Assembly (NCBI GenBank): GCA_047967505.1
Contig: CM106539.1
Length of the DNA: 64,000 nucleotides
Origin: Dipteris shenzhenensis
Taxonomy: Eukaryota > Polypodiophyta > Polypodiopsida > Gleicheniales
Strand: one strand, 5' to 3'
Within the stretch, counting starts at the first letter, position 1. Every line of letters starts with the position of its first letter. The translations under genes and the position numbers were made by a program. Shown in pieces: positions 56,369-64,000 of the stretch. The notes under the pieces are model-generated. The model searched no databases, had not been told where the DNA came from, and was given only the letters and a program-made list of their open reading frames with translations.

Positions 56369-56934
56369 GTATCATACAAAATTGGGAGAGAAAAGATATT
56401 GCTATGGAGTGGATGGATAGAGTTTCTACACATTCTTATTGAGCACTTTAATGTGGGCATATGGTCTTGTGCCTTGGGGCAGAATATAAAGTAGAGAATT
56501 AAATTACTAGAAGAAGTCGCAAATAAAAAGTTTCCTTTCTTCATGGTTTGGGGACAAGAGGAGGCAAATGATAATCCATTAATTAGAATAGACAAGTAGA
56601 ATGTAGAGGCATTTTCCAGCCACTTTATACCATGTGGGAATCGCGGAAAGGACAATATGATCAGACAAACAAACACTGTCTTGATTGATGATAACCCATA
56701 TAAGGGTTGTGTAAATCCTCTCGGTACTTGTTTGTTTCCAGAGCCATTTACACTTAAGAGTCAAGCCAATGTTGAACTCATAGAAAAAATATTGCCTTAT
56801 CTCCTTGAATTGAGACATGTTTCAGATGTTCGATCAATGATCATAGCATATCCCTTTAGTCAATGTCTAGTTCCATCAGGTCATACCTTGTATGGATACT
56901 TTGAGAGTGTTATCAAGCATTTTCAAAATTTATG
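56369..56934 (+). pseudogene. FCP1/NIF-like phosphatase pseudogene
   Basis: One frame with two stops reads REKILLWSGWIEFLHILIEH, then FNVGIWSCALGQNIK, a stop (TAG), KLLEEVANKKFPFFMVWGQE, a stop, TNTVLIDDNPYKGCVNPLGT, CLFPEPF and LLPYLLELRHVSDVR. The order R-P-G-x-x-x-F-L, V-G-I-W-S, N-T-x-L-I-D-D-S-P-x-K, N-P-x-x-T is that of the HAD-type FCP1 homology (NIF) domain, a nuclear Asp-based Ser/Thr phosphatase in plants. The N-terminal DLDGT-type nucleophile motif is missing. The stretch is uninterrupted by introns, so it may be a processed copy, but a single large exon is also possible. Confidence 0.7.
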
Positions 56935-57214
56935 AAGCAATATTCCTCCTCTGAAAATATTTTGGGAGGAAAATTACTCTTCCTTAGACAAGGAGAAGTA
57001 ACCATCAAATTTTTTGAAACATGATGAACAAAAATAAACGAAGCAATTAATGAGAAATCCAGCACCACTAAGAGACTGTCTATGAGACAAACTTGACATA
57101 TTACAATCAATATGCAATGTAGATTCAATGAGTGATGTGGAGGATATCTTAAAGTCTCAACAACTTGGATTATTAGGTCGATACATTATAGGGAGAATTG
57201 TGAGAATTTATCTT

Positions 57215-57665
57215 CGGCCTAACAACAACACAATGCATCCATAGATGTGTTTACAGACACGTTTCTTGAATTTAAAAAAATGTGACGGGCTTGTCTACTT
57301 CTATGACCACCAATCCAAGTCATCCGCATCCTCGCTCCCATCTTCATTGCCTTCTTTATCATCTTCTTCCTCCTCAGTATCCTCCCCTTCTACATCCTCA
57401 ATATCCTGAGGGGCCTGTAAATGAGGAACAACATGTATCAATGTACGAAAAATCAAATCTTTATTTACAACATTGACATTTTTTAAGTACTTTTAAATAC
57501 CTGCAAGGGCGATCCAGTATCCTAGATATACTGCTCCTTAGTAATCAACCCCTCATCATAGAAGTGCCTCCATGTATGTCACCTGCGATGTCCACGATGG
57601 TAGGCTATCTCGACAGGAGTAGGGTATCTGCCCACGATATCAAGCTGCAAGATGACACAATTTGC
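57215..57665 (-). mobile_element. CACTA family-2 left-end fragment with TNPA 3' exons
   Basis: ACAACAACACAATGCATCC (57222) is a decayed terminal repeat, followed by a short run of subterminal repeats. The minus strand then encodes the acidic last exon (APQDIEDVEGEDTEEEE, about 57300-57415) and the DIVGRYPTPVEIAYH exon (57490-57650). It is more diverged than elements A and B and breaks off near 57700. Confidence 0.7.
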
Positions 57666-57704
57666 AAAGGGGTTAGTACAAAGGAACAACCTCATAATAA
57701 GCCA

Positions 57705-58238
57705 CATAAAATGTTGCAGTTGGACTGGTTTTATCAAGGAGAGGGTGAGATGGTCTCTGCACTAGCAATCTGATATAAAACTTTATGGACAAAGTACAAA
57801 AGGGTAGCTTTGCAAGCCCCTCAAAGTCTCTCAGGGATGGAGCAATTAAAGATGATAAAATTTGTGATTGCTTTGGAGCCTCATCTTCGCTCAAAAGTAA
57901 TGAGTAAAGATCTAATAACATACATGGAGGCACTTCGTATTGTGACCAAGAAAGAAGCTTCTCTACATATCGAATCCTCTTTTTTGTCTTCAACAACTTC
58001 AACTTATAAGGTGGAGGTAATGGGCACTCCTCAGGTACCAAAGTCCTACGAGTTAGGTCATAATATCTCCCAATTGATGGTAGAGTTTGCTGATTTGAGA
58101 TTTCATTTGGTCAATGCACAACAACCTAGAGCACCAAAGAGTGGGGATAGGCCTCGAGATAAGAGTGGGGTCACTTGCTATGAATGTAATAAAAAAGGTC
58201 ACTGTTGCCCTGAGTGTCCTAGATTGAGAAAGAAATAA
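57705..58238 (+). pseudogene. LTR retrotransposon gag fragment with zinc knuckle
   Basis: A short block LDWFYQGEGEMVSALAI ends at a stop at about 57771; the 142-codon frame from 57810 continues MIKFVIALEPHLRSKV, YMEALRIVTKKEASLHIE and ends with a CCHC zinc knuckle C-Y-E-C-x4-H-x4-C at about 58178-58219. This is a gag/nucleocapsid C-terminal half. Matrix and pol are missing. Which LTRs it belongs to is unclear; the LTR just downstream is in the same orientation but would be a separate 5' LTR. Confidence 0.8.
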
Positions 58239-58362
58239 GAAAAACAAGTATCCTTGATAGAACCTTCTTCAGGGGATAAGGAAAGAGAGGTAATGATGGC
58301 TAAATGGGGGCATGGTAAAGCAAAAGGAGAAGAAGAAAGCAAGGAAGAAGTGAAGGACAAAT

Positions 58363-58663
58363 TGATGTATGTGTGAGTGTGCCTATGGGCTAGGAGTCCT
58401 ATGCAAGGAGTGTGTGAGTGTAGGTGTGCTAGAAGGTTCTAGTGACTTGGCAGTTAGGTATGTCAGGTTGGTGTGATGTGTGGATTTGGAGCGATCATAG
58501 GAGGTGACTGATTGAGATTATCATGGAGATGATTGTGGATCTGGGATTTACCAACATGGAGGGAGTTGCCTATATATGTAACCACTCATGAATAAAGAAG
58601 TGTTCATTGTGATTCACCTTTGCCTCATTGTTCAATCCATGAAACAACATGTGGTATCAGAGC
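58363..58663 (+). mobile_element. 5' LTR with initiator-Met primer-binding site
   Basis: TGGTATCAGAGC at 58652-58663 is an exact primer-binding site for initiator-Met tRNA, preceded by the LTR end CAACA and TG. The LTR has a TATA-like CCTATATATG (58568) and AATAAAGAAG (58590), a polyadenylation-type signal. The start at 58363 (first TG after the gag block) is a guess. About 930 bp of apparently non-coding leader follows to 59596. Confidence 0.7.
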
Positions 58664-59596
58664 TTGATGAGAATCCTAGTGCCTAGGAAGAGTATCCACA
58701 AGATTCCAAGAAGTTGTCCTCTTCCCCAAATGCAGTTTCTCTTCTACCTTCCTTCTTGAAATGCCTTAAGCCTGTTCTCCACCTACAAGCCATGATTGCT
58801 CATGCCCTCTCTGCTGTAGTTTCCCCTCGTTAAGCCACACTTCCACCTAGGAGGAATTTGGGAATTAGAGCTTCTACAGCCCGTGCTGCCTCCTTCTTCA
58901 GCCCATGCCATTTCTAAGAATTGAGCATGTTGGAGCCACCATTCCTTATATGCTTTGAGAAGAACTTAGGCAACTCTATGAGCCACGTGCTGGTGAAATT
59001 TGAGTGCAAATGGTCAAGTGAATGAGGAGAAATCGATGAAAAATCAGTCGGTTTAGGAGAAGACATGGCTTTCTTAGTTGAAGAAGATGTTGCTTCCCCG
59101 GGGGATGTGATGCGCCATTTTGCCTCAAATTTGTACTAAGTATTCCCTTCCTAGGTACCTTTAATTGTGCAGCAAAGGCCCCAAGTTTGATGCTATGTGG
59201 AGTGAGGTATCAAGCCTCCAAGGTTCTTTGTTTTTTGCAAGCATTTCTAGACATTTCTTGAAGTTTGATGGTCTACTAAATGCTAAGGTGATGCTTGAAG
59301 TATAAAGTGGAGTTGAAGTACAGTTCAAAGATTCAGAGATTGCCTTTTTAGTTCAGAGAATGTTCTTTGAGGTTCAGTTGATATTGATTTCTTGACAACA
59401 TGCCAAGTTCTCAATACTCTTTCAATGATAAGCACTTGAAGAAGACTACAAGAAGGAAAAAGTACAAGGTAAAGAAGACCCCAGTGCATGTGCCAAAAAA
59501 CTAGGTTTTTTTGAATTTTTATTTAGCAATATGCATCTATATAATGAAGGCGATTTCTTTGTTCAAAAAGATTGATTTAGACACTTCCAACCATTT
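58664..59596 (+). other. retroelement leader-like, unclassified
   Basis: Follows the primer-binding site. It has only short frames and ends where the AP2/ERF right arm begins. It may be the 5' internal part of a non-autonomous LTR element cut off by the later rearrangement. Confidence 0.4.
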
Positions 59597-60846
59597 GTAA
59601 ACCAAGGGCCTTTCTCAGCCTTCATAGTTAGCCATGAGTCTAAAGTTGAATAATAGGATGGGCACATTTGGCTTAGGATCATAGTTCCATTCAATATTGA
59701 GTACAACCATTAAGTCATATATTCACCCAGTTTAGGAGTGACCTAGATGACAACATACTATTCGAGACGGGGAGGGGGGAACGGGTGTCTCCCCATACAA
59801 TAATGCAAAAAAGTTCAAGTCATAGCCTTCTTAAGGTTGGAGTGAAGGGGGTGGAGGTGTGCAGGTGACTGGTGGTAGTCGAGAGCCTATCACATTGACT
59901 TAGGTCCTTTCTTGATCATAGAGCTTAGCCATCAGGCGTGATGGTGACTAGTGAGCAAGAGGAACCATCCCCTGCCGTTGGTGATAGAACCAATTGAACC
60001 GGTGCTTCATCCAAGCAATGACTTTGATAGAGTGTTTAAGTTCTCCTTTTCCCATTTAAGATAAATTATAAATTATGTTGCCTTGAAAACCTAGTTAACC
60101 TAAAGGTGTGGCCAGGGAGCCGATCCCTTTGCTTGTAAGTAGCTTCAAACGATCATGGAACAAATTGGGCATGGGAGCCTTGTGAGTCCATCTATAATTT
60201 GATTTGGGAAAACAAAGTAGTACCTAGGGGCTGTAGCTCGAAAGGATGTGGAGGATTGACCTATCCCTTGTGCTAATATTAGGGAGGCTGCTTCCTTCCA
60301 TCCCAACTAATTAGAAAGAGTTCTCAATTTTTCATGTTCGAGGAGATGCTATGAACATTTGAGAAAAAACTAACCTTTTCCCCCCTTTTTTGGAGGGGAT
60401 AATCCTAGTTGGTCAAGCGAACACCTACAAAGGAACGATTTTCTTCTTAATCAAAAAAATACCTCTTTTGTTTCCTGGTCCTGTTGTGAGAGGCAAACTC
60501 CTCTCGAGTAGAGGACTCAAGCTCCACATTTAGGGTCGAAGTCACACATGCAGCCATTTTTTACAAGTGCACACAGGCTCCATATTTATCACAAAGAGGC
60601 AAACTCCTCTCGACTAGAGGACTCAAGCTCCACACTTAGGGTCGAAGTCACACATGCAGCCATTTTTGACAAGTGCACACAGGCTCCACATTTATCACAG
60701 ATGCACCCATCTTTTACAACAAAGGAAATACTTAATGCCGAAGTTAGTGAATTCAAATTGAAAGAGGGAATGGGAGGACAATTTTAGGGCAAGCTAGGCG
60801 TGGACTCCTCGTTTTGAGCACTGAGGCCGACTACCATCATGATATT

Positions 60847-61221
60847 ATGGCACGAGCACCTCACGACTTGTCCATCGCTACAATGTGTCCCGCGCAAGCT
60901 GCACCATCTAGAGTCCGAACTCATAACTTCGTGGGCGTCCGAAGAAAGCCCACTCGATCCCGGAAATGGATCGCAGAAATACGAATCCCCTCTAAACTGC
61001 GCCCATCCATCAAAAAAGTCCTTTGGTTAGGTACTTTTCAAACTCCGGAAGAAGCTGCCGTAGCGCGGGATGCAGCTTACGTGTGTTTCCACACCCCCCC
61101 TCTGAAAGACGTCCTAAACTTTCCCGACTTTCCACACGAGAACAACTTCACGAAGGAGGTGAGGTCTTACGAGCGTGTTATTGAGCTGGCGGTAGCAGCT
61201 GCCCGAAGATGGGCGGAATAG
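60847..61221 (+). CDS. AP2/ERF-domain protein, copy 2
   Basis: Intact 124-codon ORF; start chosen at ATG 60847 because upstream in-frame codons lack an ATG. AP2/ERF domain at residues 28-93 with FVGVRRKP, WIAEIRIP, VLWLGTFQTPEEAA and ARDAAYVC, and NFP at 91-93. Against copy 1 it reads D-L for G-F at residues 7-8 and R for W at residue 39, inside the second strand. A 106-bp tandem repeat lies upstream (about 60485-60700), and a GTAAGT donor follows the stop by eight bases. No stop codon has been gained since duplication, which is weak evidence for recent origin or constraint. Confidence 0.7.
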   Translation: MARAPHDLSIATMCPAQAAPSRVRTHNFVGVRRKPTRSRKWIAEIRIPSKLRPSIKKVLWLGTFQTPEEAAVARDAAYVCFHTPPLKDVLNFPDFPHENNFTKEVRSYERVIELAVAAARRWAE

Positions 61222-61311
61222 CACCGGTAAGTAAGCCTTCCTTTACTGGTTAGAACTTCTCGAGCTGCAATGAAACAGCATCGTCACTTCTAACTACTGG
61301 TTTGACCTCAC

Positions 61312-61575
61312 ATGGCAGGCTCGATAGCTAGTTGCACCCGGGGATCATTTTTTGCTGCTCCGGCTACGATTTTGCGACGGCAGGCCAATACGATGGCCCA
61401 TAGGCGGGATCAATGCATGGGTGCTTGGATAAGGCTGTGTCACTGTAGAGACTGTAATTTCATTTTCAACGAAGACGAAGCTGCTCGGAGCACGCCCAAT
61501 ATATATTATTTTGTTCTGCATATTTCTGGCATCTCATCGATTTTTTGGAAGTTCCGATAAGTACCAACATGATTA
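61312..61575 (+). other. possible downstream exon or 3' UTR of AP2/ERF copy 2
   Basis: After the donor at about 61229 an acceptor-like CTCACATGGCAG ends near 61318. The following 82-residue frame MAGSIASCTRGSFFAAPATI is near-identical to that in the other arm. No known domain is seen in it. Confidence 0.35.
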
Positions 61576-62497
61576 ATGCATAGTTGCTTTCTTTCTTTTA
61601 TATCTGTGTCTCCCATGCATGCTCTAACAATTGGACTCGCTTATAAGTAGCGAACGCGAGCAGACTCGCTCCCAATTACAAATAATACAAGTAGGCGTGT
61701 CGTTGAATGAAGTTGAAGCCAAACTGCGTCCGCTGCCAATATGATCCTACTACACGCTCCTTAAAATAAATTGTAGTTTGTACGACGGGTGCACCCTTAA
61801 TGAGCTGTGTTTTCTAACTTATATTTTCTAACCTAGACTCCTAATGGACAAATCTCGATAGCATCTGAGTCCCCCTTTCTCGATTATCCCTTTTGCGTAT
61901 ATTGCGAGGATTCTCCTCGTGCTCAAAATTTATTTTCCAACTGTAGTAAGATCGTTGGCAATCTAGCTCCCATTCCAGGGCGACGGAGTATCACTTCTGC
62001 AAGCAAGTGGCATCTTCTAGCTTGCAGTCACTATCTTTCCTTCATAATCTTCCGCAATAGTTGTCTAATATTGTAACCTCCTTAGAGTGATGCTCTCTTT
62101 GACAAGTTACCTTCAAAGTAACGGTAATCATTTTAATTGTGAAATAGTGTGATATTTTTAAACAGATTTTCGTGTTAGGCTTTTGCTCTTATTTTCTTAG
62201 ACTCGGGTTGTATGTCTTTCAAAGGAGGATATAAATTTCATGATGGCTTCATTGGAATATCGTTTCTCTAGAATGGAAGAGCCCTTTTCGAATCATACAA
62301 ATGCATTGCTGTTGATAGTCTCAAATTTGTGTGCAAAGGGACCTTGGGTGTATTTAAAGTCACTCAAAATTATAGTATATGTGTTGGACAAGGGAGTTTT
62401 TTAAAGCTATGTTTGTTTGGAAGCTTAGCATACAAAGAGACTAGGTTATTAAATTGATTTTAGAAATTCAAACTCTCTAGTACTGACATATATTAAC

Positions 62498-62744
62498 CTC
62501 AGGGGGGTCACTATGTATAAACCCTCTATATCACGTGCGTTCAAGGCCTATATTTAAAATCCCTTATCTGTAAAGTTTTTCATTAATAAAATGTACCCCT
62601 TTTCTATACAAATCTGTAATTTTTTTCCAAAACTATTTTAAATAGTCCCTTATGTATATTTATTTCTGTAAATTTTAAAAATAAAAAATATCCTTCTGTT
62701 GAACTCACGTGATAGGGTTACATATGATGAGTGACCCCCCCGAG
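62498..62744. mobile_element. intact 247-bp MITE, second copy
   Basis: Ends CTCAGGGGGGTCAC and GTGACCCCCCCGAG; flanking direct repeat ATATTAAC at 62490-62497 and 62745-62752. It is closely similar to 17787-18032 throughout. The independent 8-bp duplication confirms the element borders. Confidence 0.9.
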
Positions 62745-62829
62745 ATATTAACACAAATGATATGTAAATAAGGCTTTTAATTAATCCTTGAATGCATGTA
62801 ATATAGTCACCTTGAAATATTTAAATCCG

Positions 62830-63620
62830 GCCACTGATTATCTATGTGCTTCCAAGCTGCATTTTCGCGTGGAATGCATCGATTTAAAGAGTCACGTATG
62901 ATTATGGAGTCATGGCTAACTTCACACAAGATAGCCGAGCAAGTGCTTCGGATACCAATCTTCTCTCCTCACAGTTGGATTATTATGGAACCATATGCGA
63001 CATCCATGAAATTGATTTCAGATGATTTACTATTTTCATTCTTGATGTAAAATGGTTTAGAACTATTTACAATGGTCCCCATGCGACAGTGAGAAAAGAT
63101 AGTAGCGGTCTCTTTGCAATAGACTCCACCAAACATTGGACCGATGAAAGTGATACTTTTTTTCTTCCCGAGCACTGTGAGCAAGTGCATACTAATGATT
63201 GAATTAATCGAAGCTTTCATTTTTAAAGTCCATTGATACATGTACTTGAGCATAATTTCATATATATAATTGACGACATTTGGCACCCATCTTCAATATA
63301 GGTGGTTTTTCATCCGGATCGTTCTGATCCAAGATGGTGGTACGTGATCCAAGTTGCACCACGAAGTAAGCAAATTTTTGAAGATCGAGATGTGAATATG
63401 GAGATGCCACTACCAATGCCGGATCCAATTGATGAATCTAGTGAAGAAGATGTAGATCACCATATGAGCCAAGAGGAAGATGTGCATAATGACATCGCAT
63501 GGGAGGAAGATGGAGATCACAATATTGAGGAAGAAGACAACAATCATCAAGAATCACCACACTTTATTCAAGAAGATGATCATGGCTACAGCCACCCTGA
63601 TTCCTTAACATCCAGCCTCC
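62830..63620 (+). pseudogene. TNP2-like transposase C-terminus, family 1
   Basis: A DUF4216-like block: YGVMANFTQDSRASASDTN, LDYYGTICDIHEIDF, a stop, FILDVKWF, SGLFAIDSTKHW and FLPEHCEQV (62858-63186), then an intron and a second exon (63302-63620) with RWWYVIQVAPRSKQIF and the acidic tail HMSQEEDVHNDIAWEEDGDH. The tail matches the one encoded at 19380-19510 on the minus strand. The rest of the transposase is missing upstream. Confidence 0.75.
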
Positions 63621-63784
63621 GTCTTTTACTATTTCCAACATGCCATCGAAGCTCACAGGAGCGCATGGTTGGGAGGCAGTGCCATCTATTGTATCAGTTC
63701 TACAGTAATCACTTTTTTGATTCTCCATACTATCTTGTTTTCTCTCTTGCGTACGAGATCCTATTATCTGTTGAGCATAGACGT

Positions 63785-63880
63785 TGTATTATTTTCTTAC
63801 ACTTATTTCCTCTCTTTCATCCTCTTTTCTCTTCTTTTCATAAGCATATGCATTTGCCTATGCTTATGCTCATATGCTTA
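63785..63880. repeat. satellite-like CATAAGC/CT-rich scrap
   Basis: A CT-rich stretch followed by CATAAGCATATGCATTTGCC and TATGCTTATGCTCATATGC. Word content and CT/CATAAGC order match the 1-1.9 kb satellite in reverse orientation, so this may be a diverged piece of it. Confidence 0.4.
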
Positions 63881-64000
63881 CACAATAAGACAAAGCACCC
63901 ATAGACGTGCACACAGACACGTTTTTTGAACTAAATAAAAAACTTATGGGCGTGTCTATTTGCACATCTATTTTCACATCTGGAGACCCGTACCTATCTG
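63881..64000 (-). mobile_element. CACTA family-2 left end, cut by window edge
   Basis: Terminal repeat CACAATAAGACAAAGCACC at 63881 and the first subterminal repeats (TAGACGTGCACACAGACACG). The rest lies outside the window. Confidence 0.75.

Larger units (their letters stand above)
59597..62200 (+). repeat. AP2/ERF inverted repeat, right arm
   Basis: Reverse complement of 21641-24241 over 2.6 kb, including promoter-side tandem repeat, AP2/ERF ORF, downstream exon-like region and non-coding ends. Neither border shows a terminal inverted repeat or an obvious target-site duplication. Confidence 0.9.

Noticed and set aside
1-64000. tRNA or rRNA genes
   Set aside because: No cloverleaf with conserved TTC-A or rRNA core sequences was recognised; tRNA-like words are retroelement primer-binding sites. 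A covariance-model scan was not possible.

Overview
This window looks like repeat-dense intergenic DNA from a large, AT-rich plant nuclear genome. The evidence is CACTA (En/Spm) transposons with intron-bearing TNP2-type transposases, Ty1/copia and Ty3/gypsy fragments primed by initiator-Met tRNA, a TRIM-like element, MITEs, an AP2/ERF gene, and pseudogene pieces of an NPF/PTR transporter and an FCP1-like phosphatase. I see no bacterial-style operon, rRNA, tRNA or CRISPR array. The species cannot be named from this sequence alone.

Layout. 1-1.67 kb is a hairpin-forming satellite that passes into a polypurine tract. 2.6-5.3 kb holds the 5' part of a CACTA element (family 1, with an 18-bp palindrome repeated near the terminus). 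5.88-6.33 kb is the 3' end of a copia element. 6.3-9.5 kb is unclassified. 9.5-10.7 kb is a degenerate gypsy pol on the minus strand. 10.05-13.07 kb is one arm of a large inverted repeat whose partner lies at 26.8-32.05 kb. 13.07-14.28 kb and 19.76-21.64 kb are direct copies carrying an NPF transporter pseudogene. 14.3-16.3 kb is a complete small LTR element (TRIM-like). 16.67-18.3 kb and 25.35-27.24 kb are direct copies containing the left end of a second CACTA family; the first copy also holds an intact MITE with a clean 8-bp target duplication and an empty-site paralogue. 18.3-19.5 kb has two abutting family-1 CACTA fragments. 21.64-24.24 kb and 59.6-62.2 kb form a roughly 2.6-kb inverted pair, each carrying an intact AP2/ERF-like ORF. 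32.4-33.45 kb is a copia RT/RNase H remnant.

33.6-40.8 kb and 48.7-55.1 kb are two near-complete family-2 CACTA elements. Each has a TNPA-like gene on the minus strand and a TNP2/TNPD-like gene on the plus strand, transcribed divergently. The same TAGACGCG-like repeats occur at the termini and in the central intergenic region. 42.9-46.6 kb is different from everything around it: a 380-bp tandem duplication followed by a GC-richer, intron-containing gene for an unrecognised protein with a proline-rich segment, one predicted transmembrane helix and about twelve copies of a 21-29-residue repeat centred on A-M-M-Q-E. It carries at least one frameshift. 56.4-56.9 kb is an FCP1/NIF-phosphatase pseudogene. 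57.2-58.7 kb has a gag fragment and a 5' LTR with its primer-binding site. 62.5 kb is a second copy of the intact MITE. 62.8-63.6 kb is a family-1 transposase tail, and a new family-2 CACTA left end starts at 63.88 kb.

Most coding matter here is transposon-derived and broken. The best candidates for functional or novel biology are the AP2/ERF ORF duplicated in inverted orientation, the repeat-protein gene at 43.5-46.6 kb, and the divergent two-gene CACTA family with its internal repeat array. Every similarity statement comes from reading motifs in the sequence; no database search was run.
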